A stretch of DNA of 64,000 nucleotides from Rhynchopus euleeides (lineage: Eukaryota > Euglenozoa > Diplonemea > Diplonemida > Diplonemidae), in the NCBI GenBank assembly GCA_963210315.1, contig OY723263.1, forward strand, positions 1,798,001-1,862,000, written 5' to 3'. The notes under the pieces are model-generated. The model was not told the DNA's origin, made no database searches, and saw nothing but the letters and a program-made list of their open reading frames with translations. Each line of letters starts with the position of its first letter. Position 1 is the first letter of the stretch. Below are positions 23,459 to 33,891 of this stretch, in pieces. The position numbers and the translations under genes are program-made.

Positions 23459-24455
23459 CTTTAGTTCCTTGTTTTGCTTTGCTTCAACGGCCCCCTCTCG
23501 TGGTTGCTGTGTTTTAACGCAGCAACAGAGCAGACCAAGCTTGTACATGTTCATCCTCTCATCGCATTGACCCCTCGAACCCATCCCGATCGCAGCTTCC
23601 TGTGTTCTGCAGGTTGGAGAACCGACCGAGAGCTGCTCCCTTGACGAAGCCAAACACGGCACACACGGTGCACTGTGCCTCGAGGTCGCCGAAGAGAAGA
23701 CGACCCCGTGTTGTGCAGCTCATCAGTACGCTGGGGCAGTCGCGCTGACCTCCACCCCGCACCCCCCCTCCCTCCCCTCACTGCTGAGAACATTGGGCAT
23801 TGACCCGCCTTGTGCAGCAGATAGTGTGGTGCCTACAAAAAGGACTTACATTGCAAGACGGTGCTGGGAGACTTGCTTTCACATACACTCTCGACAATCA
23901 AACCCCCTCACTGCCGAGGACAGTGTGCCCACCCCACCCTCCGGCTTTATGATGACCTCCGCATCAGACACAGCGTCTCTCCTGTTGACAGTCTCGCTGC
24001 CTGCAAGACACACCACTACCCCCCACCGCCACACAGGTGCAGAGGCTTGACCAACCATCCCTTGAGGGCCGGGGTTAGAGCGACGAAATACGTCCAGTAG
24101 ACGTATCGCATCTAACATCACTGAGGGCCTTTTCTGCCTCTCTGATTCTCTCTCGCTTCCTCTCCCGCACACCCCCCCCCCCCCCTCTGAGACACACAAC
24201 CTACATAACGAGCGAAGGGTGATCATTCTTGTGATCCCTTCTACTTCTATTTCACACCCCCCCCCTCTGCTTACCTGCACACTTTTCCACTCTGAACCAC
24301 TTCCGGGCCACGCCACACCCTTTCGCCTGCACTTCTCAGGAGTCGCCACCCCTACAAAAGGGAGTCTGTCCCCAAGGGTTGGGTCCTGAAACCCAGTCCA
24401 GAGGTCGTGAGGGGGAGGGAGGGGTGGCGGTGGCGGCAGTTGTGGTGGGGGGACA
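23459..24455. other. intergenic with blocks shared with 34.4-34.7 kb
   Basis: No gene supported. Sequence at about 23690-23790 and 23880-24080 (words ACTCTCGACAATCAAACC and CACAGCGTCTCTCCTGTTG) is related to 34450-34730 upstream of the second mucin-like gene. A C run lies near 24170-24186. Confidence 0.6.
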
Positions 24456-27377
24456 ATGCCAGGATCACCCGTGCTCGAGGGGAGCAGCACCCCTTTTCAA
24501 ACGTACTTCTCCAACCACCATGTGCTGGCGGTGGAGCCGCCGTTGAAGGTCTTCCACCCCCCGGACACATCCAGCCCCTCGCATAAAGTCTACTACGACG
24601 AGGTGACAGATGAGCTTGTCGCGGTGCAAGGTAACAATGTCCAGTTCTCCCCCCTCTTCATGAACCAGGGGAAGAGCCTCGGCGGGAAGGGCAACAGCGA
24701 GTGGACCGTGCAGGATGCAGGCCGGGCACCCATCAGGGGTGCGAAGCGGAGTCTGGGGAAGCGGTGGCTCGCCGTGCTGAAGACCGACAAGGATATCGCG
24801 TTTTTCGAACTGCCTCAGGGCAGTGCCGACCCTGCCTCACCGCAGAACCCCCGCCCGATCTGCACCTACACCTGCAAGCAGGCCTTCCAGCTGGGGTCCG
24901 CTCTGCCAGGGGGCGTGAAGCGGAATATCGTCGTGAAGGACTTCTTCTGGCTGTCGCAGAACACAATCCTCATCCTCTCCTCCACAGCCATCGAGGTGTT
25001 CATGGTTGCAGCAGGATCCTCCGGAGCTGTGTCGCCGCAACGGGAGGGGTCGGCGAAGTCCGACGCAACGTCATCCCCTGGGCGGGAAGGCCGTGCCACA
25101 AGCTACACGCTGCAGCGGATCAGGCAGTACTCCACCACGCTTGACTACTACACCTTTTTCCCCAAGCACAAGGTCCTCCTGTGTGTCTCCCGCGACAAAC
25201 AGCAGCTTGTGAAGACATACCGCATCGGGGGGAGCGGGATTGTCCCCTACACAAAGATCAAGCTGGAGGATGCGCTGTCAAAGCCCCTCCCGGAGGACCT
25301 GTGCACGCCTGCGCATTCATTCGCTGGGGAGCGGATGCCGAATTACCAGTTTATGCTGGCCAGGCTCTATGGGAACACCTGCATGCTGCACCTCACGCCG
25401 AAGCAGGAGCTTTCGGTATTCACGCTCAACACCGCGACGAAGGTGTGGGAGAAGACAACAACGCTGCACCTCTTCGAGAGGGCTGCCTTCTCGCTGAGCA
25501 TAGTGGATAACCTGATCCTGGCGCACAACCTGAACAACAAGATCACCATGGTGTACGATCACCGCATCAGCAATGCTCCGATCGCGGCGCCGATTCGCAT
25601 TGGCCTTTACAGGCCGAGGAGAGGGTCGAAGTGCCCAGTGGGGCAGGTGTCGCAGGATGACGCCCAGAGCCAGGCGAGTGAGCCTCTCAGCGAGCCGCCT
25701 GCAAACACCGTCGGCCCCTCCAATGCGTCTCTCACTGACACAAACAACTCGCGTCTGATGCGGCTCTACGACAGGCGGCAGGTTGTCTGCGTTTTCCCCG
25801 ACAAGCTTCTGGATCTCTCCGGAAATGTCTACGGGCTGGCGGTGGACCTGAAGGCAATCATCCCTTCGTTCTCCCCGAAGAGCCAGCTGCTCTCCTTCCT
25901 GCTGCAGCGGCGCCTCAGCAAGATGGATGTGCTCAGCCACGTGTATTCGATGTGCCGCAACCCGGACACCCCTCTGCTGTCGATCAGCGCCTCGTTCGAC
26001 ATGATCATCTCTGCCATGGCGAAGGGCATCCGCGAGCAGGGGTCTGTCACCAACAAGCTGGGTGGCCTGCGGCAGTTGCCCCCGGGGAGCCGTGACTCGA
26101 TTGTCTTCTCGCAGGGGGCGGGGGGTGCGCTGCAGCAGACGGCGTCTGCGCCGGCGCCGGGGTTCTCCCCCGTGGTGGGTCCGTCCAGTTTTCCGGAGGG
26201 GGACCGTGCGGCAGCGGCGCGGCCGGGATTCGATGCGTCATCCCGCAGCATGTCCACGTTTGCGTCGACCGCAGTGGGGGATCAGCTGGCAAGCCCCACG
26301 TTGAGCTCCCACCGCGATCCCTCGTCTGGCGTGATGGAGGGGTCGCTGAATTTCCCGTCGACGCCTGCATCGCATGTGGGTTCGCCGGGCGAGTCGAGCC
26401 GGCTGGTGTCGCCCTCGCCCATGCACGATCCCCCGAGGCTCGATCGCAGTGGTGTCGTGTCCTGCTTCCGTGACAGTCCTGCGTGCGACACAGCGTCGAG
26501 TGAGGATGGCACGCAGGGTGGTGGGCAGCAACAACAACAACAGCAGCAGCAGCAGCAGCAGTGGCGTGTGTATCCCTTCTACACAACATCTGGGTATTGG
26601 TACACTCTCGGCCATGTATTGGTGGTGGATCAGATCGACGTGTTCAGAGAAGTGTTCTTCAAGATCCATGAGGAGAAGCCTTGCCCTCTGACTGGGAAGC
26701 GCTTCGCCATCATCTTTTTGGAGTACACCCGGTCGCTGTCGGAGCAGAGCATCAAGCTGAAGGATGTGCTGCAGCGGTTCCTGATTGACATGCTTATCTA
26801 CAGCACGCCGCCGATCTACCCCAAGCTGCATCACTTCCTGCAGTACCACATCATCCAGGACTCGATCCCGATCGCGCTGCAGCTGTTGAAGTTCGAAGAA
26901 CAGTATGCCATCTCGACAGCCCTCCCCAACACCCCCGCGTTGTCATCGAGTGCAACAGAAAGGGGGCGCCACGCAGCCCGTAACCCCTTTGCCCCACGCC
27001 CTCCTCTCTTGAATGATGTTCATGGCCTTTCCCCCACCCCTACCCTTCCTTGCAGGTACCCCCCGTCGCTGCAGCTTGCGCTCGACATGCTCAGCAGGGA
27101 GAAAGCTTACCCCGAGATTGTGGAGGTGCTGCTGTCGCGTGGGCACCTGGTGCGCGCTGTCGAGATCATGATACAATACAAGGTGGTGCACGTCGACGTG
27201 AAGTACATCTTGCAGAAGGCATCCGAGAGCAACGACCCTCTGACGTTGCATTCTGTTGCATCACTCTTGAAGAAGTACAACTCCACAGTGCGGAATATCC
27301 GCGGTTTCAGCTCGAAGGAACGCTGCATTCCCTTCGAAGAACAGTACGCGAAGGTACTGGGCGTCCCTGTCGTCTAG
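24456..27377 (+). CDS. RMC1: RMC1-like regulator of MON1-CCZ1 (Mic1 domain)
   Basis: Encodes an RMC1 (C18orf8/Bulli) homologue, the third subunit of the MON1-CCZ1 Rab7 exchange factor in animals, acting in endosome-to-lysosome maturation. The N-terminal half (to about residue 470) matches the family's beta-propeller region. A low-complexity insert with a Gln run (about 690-702) follows, then the conserved C-terminal Mic1 domain: EYTRSL, YPKLHHFLQYHIIQDSIPIALQLL, YPPSLQLALDM, EIVEVLLSRGHL. The human protein reads HQFLQYHVLSDSKPLACLLL and YPPAHQLSLDM at these places. The ATG at 24456 has context GGACAATG. The genomic frame gives 973 codons, but 51 belong to an in-frame intron (26903-27055), so the product is about 922 residues. 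Confidence 0.93.
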   Translation: MPGSPVLEGSSTPFQTYFSNHHVLAVEPPLKVFHPPDTSSPSHKVYYDEVTDELVAVQGNNVQFSPLFMNQGKSLGGKGNSEWTVQDAGRAPIRGAKRSLGKRWLAVLKTDKDIAFFELPQGSADPASPQNPRPICTYTCKQAFQLGSALPGGVKRNIVVKDFFWLSQNTILILSSTAIEVFMVAAGSSGAVSPQREGSAKSDATSSPGREGRATSYTLQRIRQYSTTLDYYTFFPKHKVLLCVSRDKQQLVKTYRIGGSGIVPYTKIKLEDALSKPLPEDLCTPAHSFAGERMPNYQFMLARLYGNTCMLHLTPKQELSVFTLNTATKVWEKTTTLHLFERAAFSLSIVDNLILAHNLNNKITMVYDHRISNAPIAAPIRIGLYRPRRGSKCPVGQVSQDDAQSQASEPLSEPPANTVGPSNASLTDTNNSRLMRLYDRRQVVCVFPDKLLDLSGNVYGLAVDLKAIIPSFSPKSQLLSFLLQRRLSKMDVLSHVYSMCRNPDTPLLSISASFDMIISAMAKGIREQGSVTNKLGGLRQLPPGSRDSIVFSQGAGGALQQTASAPAPGFSPVVGPSSFPEGDRAAAARPGFDASSRSMSTFASTAVGDQLASPTLSSHRDPSSGVMEGSLNFPSTPASHVGSPGESSRLVSPSPMHDPPRLDRSGVVSCFRDSPACDTASSEDGTQGGGQQQQQQQQQQQQWRVYPFYTTSGYWYTLGHVLVVDQIDVFREVFFKIHEEKPCPLTGKRFAIIFLEYTRSLSEQSIKLKDVLQRFLIDMLIYSTPPIYPKLHHFLQYHIIQDSIPIALQLLKFEEQYAISTALPNTPALSSSATERGRHAARNPFAPRPPLLNDVHGLSPTPTLPCRYPPSLQLALDMLSREKAYPEIVEVLLSRGHLVRAVEIMIQYKVVHVDVKYILQKASESNDPLTLHSVASLLKKYNSTVRNIRGFSSKERCIPFEEQYAKVLGVPVV
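26527..26561 (+). repeat. CAA/CAG polyglutamine tract
   Basis: A mixed CAA/CAG run in the RMC1 frame encoding about 12 Gln residues, inside a low-complexity insert absent from animal RMC1. It is probably length-variable. Confidence 0.9.
26903..27055 (+). other. spliceosomal intron in RMC1, 153 bp, stop-free
   Basis: The RMC1 reading frame runs through this stretch, but the peptide it would add (Ser/Pro/Arg-rich) splits a conserved block. Removing GTATGC...TTGCAG exactly restores LKFEEQ followed by YPPSLQLALDM, which aligns with human LLSLESFYPPAHQLSLDM. The donor is GTATGC and the acceptor TTGCAG follows a C/T-rich tract. Intron phase is 2 and length is a multiple of three with no stop codon. 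Confidence 0.85.
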
Positions 27378-27774
27378 GCCCACTGGTATCCCGCTCCTAT
27401 CTTCCTCAGGCACTGCACTATCCTCGATAGCCTGCAGTGGGTGCCTTCACTGTGTTAGCTATGTTAGCCTCTTCCGCACGGACGAGGCGGAACCCACCTA
27501 GTGTGTTGTTTTTTTTGTTTCTCATATCTGGCACCGTTGTTTGTGACACCCTCCCCCCGCACTCCCCAGCCCCACCCCCACTGCATGCGTGCACCGGGGG
27601 GGGGCTTCACGGCAGGAACATAGTCCATGCAAAAGTCGGGGTGTGTGTGTAGGGGGGTAGTGTCCCAATAGATTTTCGTGCGGTTGCAGCTCGAGTGGTC
27701 AAAAATAGCGTTCAAAAGAAGCAGCAGGAACACGAGGGGAGGGTGGAGGGGGGGGGGGGGATGGGGGGTGTTTG
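27378..27774. other. intergenic after RMC1
   Basis: No gene seen. C-rich and G-rich runs lie at about 27545-27605 and 27745-27770. Confidence 0.6.
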
Positions 27775-27961
27775 CACGGTGGACTCCCACACGTCAGGGT
27801 GCACCTTTTTGGGATATCGGAATATCGGGGGTCTGGCGAGGTCCGACCCCCGCCCGCGGGGGTCGTCTGGGCACCAAAAATAGCAGGGCAGACTCCCGCT
27901 AGCGGGGGTCGCCCAGACCCCCGCCCCAGACCCCCGCTCCAGGGGGTGGGAGTCCACCGTG
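27775..27961. mobile_element. 187-bp inverted-repeat element (MITE-like)
   Basis: Perfect 14-base terminal inverted repeats: CACGGTGGACTCCC at 27775 and GGGAGTCCACCGTG ending at 27961. The interior is packed with CCCCCGCTAGCGGGGG-like inverted words. The same GGAGTCCACCGTG end and GACTCCCGCTAGCGGGAGTC interior occur at 62085-62232, so this is a small family. No coding capacity and no clear target duplication. Confidence 0.7.
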
Positions 27962-30263
27962 TGAGTTTGGGCAGGAACTGCCCCCCTTCCTGCCCCTGTC
28001 AGTGAATTGCAGCCCACCGCTCCCACCCCCGGGTGGGGGGCTGCTTCAATTTCCAAGTTCCAACGAGACATTCGGGAGCAGCGTCAGCCAATTTCGGGAC
28101 TCCCATCCCCACCACCACCTTGCAGAGCTCCCTCCCTCCCTCAAGATGAACAAAACAGAAACTGCGGCGTGCATGTTCCCTCCCCCCCGAGCCCTCGTCA
28201 TGTGGTTGTCATGTTGCCAACAACACCTAGCGGTGTCTGCTGTCTGGAGGACGCTCCTTCGGGCAGCGACATCCCCGCTTCTTAGTGTTCATGCCTGGAA
28301 ATCAGCTGGCACGGCGTGCGGCATGGCTTCAACAGGCTTAAAACGATATGGGGAAGGTCGTCAGCCACACAAGGCAATGTGATCCTGTGTTACGCTCTAG
28401 GATAGGAAGGGCCAGAAATCTCACGGCAGGCTGGGAAAGGGCTCGGGGAGGCACGCGGCTTGTCTGTGGGTCCTGGGAACACTGCCAATGGAGTCATCCG
28501 CCACTAATACCGAAACGAATAAGCTTAAGTATCTGTTGTGTCGTGTTGTGTGGGAGGAAAAAAGACGACTGTCTCACGCGTGTGCACCGCCTTGTATGTG
28601 TGCGATTCACCCATCCGCGTCCCCGCCCCCCACCCCCACTCTCGACAATCAAACCCACCCCCACGAGCAGCGGCCGAGCTGCTGTGAGGGGCCTTGATTG
28701 TCTGGGAGGTCGGCAGCTCTTCCATTCTTTACTTTCAGTGTTTCTCTGGTCTCTGATATATGTTATATGAGGGGGGGTCTGTGCCACGAGTCCCCTCTGT
28801 CCGAGCTCCACTGCAGCTGACGGCTTGGGGGTTTCTCCTGGAGTGGCGTGGCGTGCTCCGCTGTGGGATCTGGAAGACTCTCCCTGCTTCTACCGAGAGG
28901 TCGGGGATTTCCAACGCTTTGTGTGCATTATGTTCGTGTCCGGGTCCACCTGTGCCTACGTGGGACCACATCACTGTCTTGCGGACACCAGCAGAGGCCC
29001 CGTGTGTCTGGCCTGCACCTGCCAAGTGATGCTGACTCTTTCCATAGGATTCGCAGGTGCGGGGTCCTGGCATTTTGTGATGGACTTTTGTACATGTGTG
29101 TGTGTGGAATGCTAAACAGTCTGCGTGTCGTTCGGAACCCTGCCACGGAAGAGGCGTGCTGTCGGGCGGAGCAACGCTTTGTGAGAATGCACCATCTGAA
29201 AAAAATCAGACTTCCTTCACACACTGAGCAAGTCGTTGAGACCCACATGACGTCGGCCTGCCTCCAGAGGCTCTCAATCCCCGTAGTGTCAGGGGTGGCT
29301 TCTGGGGGCAGCCTGGCAATACATCATGCGGGCCGTGAAAGCGCATTTGCGCGTGTGAAAGCTTGAATGAGAATGCCGTTGATATATTCCTGGACCATCG
29401 GTCTCAACTGGTGTGAATGGAGTACAGGGCACAGTCTCTGTCTGTGTGAACTCCCAGAGGCGCTCGACGCAGGGACTGTAGCACCCCGATGGGCAGACTC
29501 GGTGCTCATTCTCCTGGCAGAAGGTGTAGGGACAAGCTGGTACAGCAACGCACGTATATTTCTGGAACACGTCTGTGTCGACATTCACTCCCTTCTGCGT
29601 CACACTACTCACGCAACACACAACACTTTTTTGAACCCGTGGTGGGTGGGCCTCCACCGGGGACTGCAAGTGACACGGCTCGTTCAAGACCATGATAAGT
29701 TGGTGACCTGCCAGACGGAGGTTTGTGGAAGGGTTTCACGTACGGAAATGGCGGACGTCATAAGAAAAAGCCAAAGACAAGCCTTGTGATGGTTTCGCCA
29801 ACAAAACACGACTTCGGGAGGTTTTGGGCAGCAGGCTTCAAAGGTGCCTGGGGGTTGTCCGTCGACACCGACATGTTTCAAAATGTTGCGAAGTGCGCCA
29901 TACTCCTCACGGCACACAGTGGGAGGGGGGAGGGGTCGACATCTCAGCGGTTCCGGGATTGGTTCTGTCTTTCCTCAAACGAGCTCTGACTGACACGTGC
30001 AATGAAACCCAGATACGCTTGGAGATGATGTCCCCAGTTCCCGCCTCGCCCGACAGGACTCTGCGCTGCATACCTACGCAAACAGAAGAGCTGCCTGTAT
30101 CTGCAGCGCGCGGCGCATGGTGAATCACTGCCCTCACGATTGCACGGTCACACTCGCTAGGAGGTCAAGGGGGACACCCGCCCCTCCAGGCGTTTGCAGG
30201 GCAGGTTTCCACACACCCACACCCGTCTGCAGGACTGTGTGAAAAGCGAGGACGGGTGTGACA
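27962..30263. other. intergenic, 2.3 kb
   Basis: No gene is supported despite several open frames of 90-170 codons. They lack recognisable motifs and overlap open frames on the other strand. The word CACTCTCGACAATCAAACC near 28637 is shared with 23886, as in the mucin gene flanks. Confidence 0.55.
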
Positions 30264-32186
30264 ATGAAGGTGGCGGCTGCCGCACTGTTGCTGTGTGGGG
30301 TGGCGAACTGCAACATCATCAGCGGGGGTGACCCTGCGTTCGACGCACAGGGCTACTTCCAGGTTGAGCGGGACACGCGCAAGTGTGCAGCCCCGCTCTG
30401 CGGCGGATACTGGGTCAGCCTGGTGAACAGCAAGACGACGACGTGCGCAGACGGGACTCAGACGGAGCGTTGCTACGTTGCCGAGATCGCATCGAAGGAG
30501 ACCTTCAGCATGGACTACACGCCACGCCTGCTCAAGGGTGTGCTGTCGGCGCGGAAGTGGGACAACTGGGGTGTGCTGGGGCAGTTCACCCTGGAGGCGG
30601 ACCACGACCAGGCAAGCACGGCTGCAGGGACGGGGCTGTTCGTCGGTGTGCGCAACAATGGGTTGGCGTGTATCAGGTCCCCGTGCCCGAACACGGCGCT
30701 GTCTGTCTTGAACCTGCACGAGTCGGACAGCCTTGACAGCGTCAGGTTCGACGCGACGCTGGATGCCGCGATGGTGGAGTGGGCACGCACGACGATCGCC
30801 GAGGGGGTGTTCGTTGTTGTTGCTGGGACGTTCGAGACCACCACCGGGCTCGACGGCACGGGGACCGGGATTGTCGTGAACCAGATCTACCGCCCTGTGG
30901 CAGCTGCAACCCCTGTGCTGGGCTACTTCCAGGTTGAGCGGGACACGCGCAAGTGTGCAGCCCCGCTCTGCGGCGGATACTGGGTCAGCCTGGTGAACAG
31001 CAAGACGACGACGTGCGCAGACGGGACTCAGACGGAGCGTTGCTACGTTGCCGAGATTGCATCGAAGGAGACATTCAGCATGGACTACACGCCACGCCTG
31101 CTCAAGGGTGTGCTGTCGGCGCGGAAGTGGGACAACTGGGGTGTGCTGGGGCAGTTCACCCTGGAGACGGACCACGACCAGGCAAGCACAGCTGCAGGGA
31201 CGGGGCTGTTCGTCGGTGTGCGCAACATTGGGTTGGCGTGTATCAGGTCCCCGTGCCCGAACACGGCGCTGTCTGTCTTGAACCTGAACGAGTCGGACAG
31301 CCTTGACAGCGTCAGGTTCGACGCGACGCTGGATGCCGCGATGGTGGAGTGGGCACGCACGACGATCGCCGAGGGGGTGTTCGTTGTTGTTGCTGGGACG
31401 TTCGAGACCACCACCGGGCTCGACGGCACGGGGACTGGGATTGTCGTGAACCAGATCTACCGCCCTGTGGCAGCTACAACCCATGTGCTGGGCTACTTCC
31501 AGGTTGAGCGGGACACGCGCAAGTGTGCAGCCCCGCTCTGCGGCGGATACTGGGTCAGCCTGGTGAACAGCAAGACGACGACGTGCGCAGACGGGACTCA
31601 GACGGAGCGTTGCTACGTGGCCGAGATTGCATCGAAGGCGACCTTCAGCATGGACGACACGCCACGCCTGCTCAAGGGTGTGCTGTCGGCGCGGAAGTGG
31701 GACAACTGGGGTGTGCTGGGGCAGTTCACCCTGGAGACGGACCACGACCAGGCAAGCACGGCTGCAGGGACGGGGCTGTTCGTCGGTCTGCGCGACACTG
31801 GGCTGCGGTGCATCAGGTCCCCGTGTCCCAACGTGGCGCTGTCCGTTCTGAACCTGAACGAGTCGGACAGCCTTGACAGCGTCAGGTTCGACGCGACGCT
31901 GGATGCCGCGATGGTGGAGTGGGCACGCACGACGATCGCCGAGGGGGTGTTCGTTGTTGTTGCTGGGACGTTCGAGACCACCACCGGGCTCGACGGCAAG
32001 GGGACTGGGATTGTCGTGAACCAGATCTACCGCCCTGTGGCAGTTCAGACCACCGCACCTGTAGTGTGCTTGAAGTGTCCCGCTGGGCAGCGTGAGTGCA
32101 GTTTCCTGGAACGCCTGTTCGGGCTGTGTGCTCTCCCGCACAGCAGCTGCGCCGCTGCTGACAGCGTGTGGTGCACTCAGGCCTAA
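30264..32186 (+). CDS. secreted protein with three DUF6748-like domains
   Basis: A 640-residue protein from ATG 30264 (context GTGACAATG). Residues 1-16 (MKVAAAALLLCGVANC) are a signal peptide. Three 190-residue repeats follow (about 30-219, 220-409, 410-593). Each starts GYFQVERDTRKCAAPLCGGY and contains a CADGTQTERCYVAEI motif. The RDTRKCxxPLCGGYWV...CADG...CYVAEI signature matches what I recall of DUF6748, a secreted domain mostly known from bacteria; no activity is established. A short Cys-rich tail (CLKCPAGQREC) ends the protein. It has no membrane helix, so it is probably extracellular or lumenal. The repeats differ at only a few residues. The opposite strand is also open for 658 codons, which I regard as a shadow. 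Confidence 0.85.
   Translation: MKVAAAALLLCGVANCNIISGGDPAFDAQGYFQVERDTRKCAAPLCGGYWVSLVNSKTTTCADGTQTERCYVAEIASKETFSMDYTPRLLKGVLSARKWDNWGVLGQFTLEADHDQASTAAGTGLFVGVRNNGLACIRSPCPNTALSVLNLHESDSLDSVRFDATLDAAMVEWARTTIAEGVFVVVAGTFETTTGLDGTGTGIVVNQIYRPVAAATPVLGYFQVERDTRKCAAPLCGGYWVSLVNSKTTTCADGTQTERCYVAEIASKETFSMDYTPRLLKGVLSARKWDNWGVLGQFTLETDHDQASTAAGTGLFVGVRNIGLACIRSPCPNTALSVLNLNESDSLDSVRFDATLDAAMVEWARTTIAEGVFVVVAGTFETTTGLDGTGTGIVVNQIYRPVAATTHVLGYFQVERDTRKCAAPLCGGYWVSLVNSKTTTCADGTQTERCYVAEIASKATFSMDDTPRLLKGVLSARKWDNWGVLGQFTLETDHDQASTAAGTGLFVGLRDTGLRCIRSPCPNVALSVLNLNESDSLDSVRFDATLDAAMVEWARTTIAEGVFVVVAGTFETTTGLDGKGTGIVVNQIYRPVAVQTTAPVVCLKCPAGQRECSFLERLFGLCALPHSSCAAADSVWCTQA
30351..32041 (+). repeat. 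three tandem 570-bp coding repeats
   Basis: Copies begin at 30351, 30921 and 31491, an exact 570-bp period. Nucleotide identity is very high, including at synonymous positions. The third copy is the most diverged (for example GLRDTGLRCIRSPCPNVAL), and the first two are almost the same. This indicates recent tandem amplification or ongoing conversion. Confidence 0.95.
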
Positions 32187-32235
32187 GCACCTGGTTGAAC
32201 GGCCACCTGCCCCGACTGTTTCCCGTTGTTACCCT

Positions 32236-32385
32236 GCCAAGCTTGCTTGTCACAGCGAAAGAGTCAGTGCGAAGTGTGTTTCGACAACATGACACCGGTT
32301 TTCACTGCACCGCCCTTCACCTGGGCCACATCACACTGCCGCGAGTGCGCACAACCAAAGACCCGACTCTTTGCAGGAGGGCTTG
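32236..32385 (+). repeat. dispersed repeat R1, copy 1
   Basis: About 150 bp starting AAGCTTGCTTGTCACAGCG and containing AAAGAGTCAGTG, then a CACATCACACTGCCGC box and CGACTCTTTGCA. Related copies are at 55194-55380 and 55962-56130. It lies just after the DUF6748-like stop and could be a SINE or an RNA-processing element. No tRNA-like A or B box is convincing. Confidence 0.6.
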
Positions 32386-32871
32386 TTACGTCAGTTCATA
32401 CCCCACCACATCATATCCCCGCCAACATCCCCACGTCTACCACCGCCACGCCAGTGCTACCTGCAGCACTCATTCGAGGGCAGATACGCGCGCCTGGCAC
32501 AAGCGGAAGAGGTTGGTGTCCAAACACCCTCACGGTAGTGATCCCTGCTCTGTTACAGCATTACCCCCTCCCCTCCCTCAGGGGTGGCGAGAACAGGCTT
32601 CCTCTGACCATCATCTTTGCGCACGCATCCTTCCTGAGGCGGAGTATCCGTGACTATGTGGCTAACTTTGTTTTGTCGATTCGACGAAGCGAGTTCCTAG
32701 CCACTTTCCTCAGACTCGATGATAGCGCGGACTGGGAACCCTGTTGCCGTCACCCCTGCCCCTCATCCGTGCCCGCGTGCGAGGGTGCAGCGTCTGTAGC
32801 TTGCCCTCTGTGTGTGTGGCGTCACTCGCATGACCTGCGACTGAAAAGCAAACCGATCGTACCTTGTTTCT
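32386..32871. other. intergenic, nothing recognised
   Basis: Open frames here have no recognisable motifs. No RNA gene seen. Confidence 0.5.
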
Positions 32872-32900
32872 TCTTCTTCTTCTTCTTCTTCTTTTTCTTT
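32872..32900. repeat. (CTT)n microsatellite
   Basis: A short TTC/CTT run just before the MITE at 32911. Confidence 0.9.
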
Positions 32901-32910
32901 TAAACCCTGT

Positions 32911-33018
32911 GGGGGTCTTCGCTACGGGGTGATCGTCAGTGCATTTTGGTGCATTTCCTGTTGAATTGGCTGAAAACTGACGAAGTTTGTCGAAGTTTGT
33001 CGACCAGCGAAGTCCCCC
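32911..33018. mobile_element. MITE family M1, copy 1
   Basis: Ends GGGGGTCTTCGCT and AGCGAAGTCCCCC (12 of 13 bases complementary) enclose about 80 bp with GACGAAGTTTGTCGAAG words. The trinucleotide TGT flanks both sides, a possible 3-bp target duplication. Three more copies are at 36698, 54897 and 56189. Confidence 0.7.
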
Positions 33019-33441
33019 TGTGCCTGGAATTTTGTCCAAAAAATATCACGTTTTCGCACAAGGCAAAAAATGGTCAAAAAACCCGAAAATCGGGTTTGTA
33101 GGGTATATGTCCCCTGTCTGAAAATGCAAAATATGGCCCCGCAGGTGCCCCCAGAGTGATTTAAAATTGGAAAATCGACATTTTCCACCTACGGGAAATC
33201 CCCCAAAATAGGGGGTCCCCACGAACCCCAAAAAAATGTCCCGCGCGCCTCTAAGGCACTCTGGATTTTTATTATGTCATCCAGATGTCACATCTGGGTC
33301 CAGGAACACCGGTTTTTGGCCTCAGGGAGTCGAAAAATATGTGTGGAAATTTTTATTCCTGACCAGGATCCCCTAAAAGCCCGATTTCCCCTGTTTACAC
33401 ATGGGGGATTTCTTGCAACGCCCGCTCGTGTGCTGAGTGTG
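33019..33441. other. A/T-rich stretch without a gene
   Basis: Composition resembles the satellite and transposon flanks (CCCGAAAATCGGG words). Nothing coding is seen. Confidence 0.5.
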
Positions 33442-33891
33442 TTATCCGCGACGTGGATGCGGTCGCCCTCTTCCTCCCAGAAGCCACTGATCTTCCTCAT
33501 CCAACTTCACCTCCGGATGTACGCGGCACGTGCTTGGGTTGTCCTGTCGCAGTGCAGCAGAAGGTCCCCTGTGCACTGCTGCCCAAGCCATTTCGGCTGC
33601 ACGGAATACGCCACGCAGAGTAACGTGGTATCGCGTGACCAGCTCGTGAGGCTTGTGCCCCGAATCGAATCGATAGGCTGCGAGCTGCATTGCCTCGGTC
33701 AGTTGATGTCCTTGTGTGTGCATTTTTGTGCACAACAGTCCCTTGGGTATCTGCAGCGCAGGTGCCTGCACTGGACCAGGACTCCTGATTTGCCTCTGGC
33801 ACTTGTGATCGGAACGGATGCGGCGACATGCCACGGTGCCCATGAATAGCCATGCCGGCACGAAAGTACGTTCACGACGGTTGATTACCAT
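33442..33891 (-). pseudogene. possible HTH-containing transposase relic
   Basis: A 149-codon minus frame whose middle (LTEAMQLAAYRFDSGHKPHE and ELVTRYHVTLRGVFRA) has the spacing of a helix-turn-helix, as found at the N-terminus of Tc1-like transposases. The frame ends soon after a Glu/Asp-rich stretch with no catalytic region. The flanks are A/T-rich and non-coding. It could equally be chance. Confidence 0.25.

Noticed and set aside
30165-32141. 658-codon antisense frame opposite the DUF6748-like gene
   Set aside because: It exists because strong codon bias in the triplicated gene leaves the complementary frame without stops. The sense frame has a signal peptide and a domain signature; the antisense peptide is Arg/His-rich with none.
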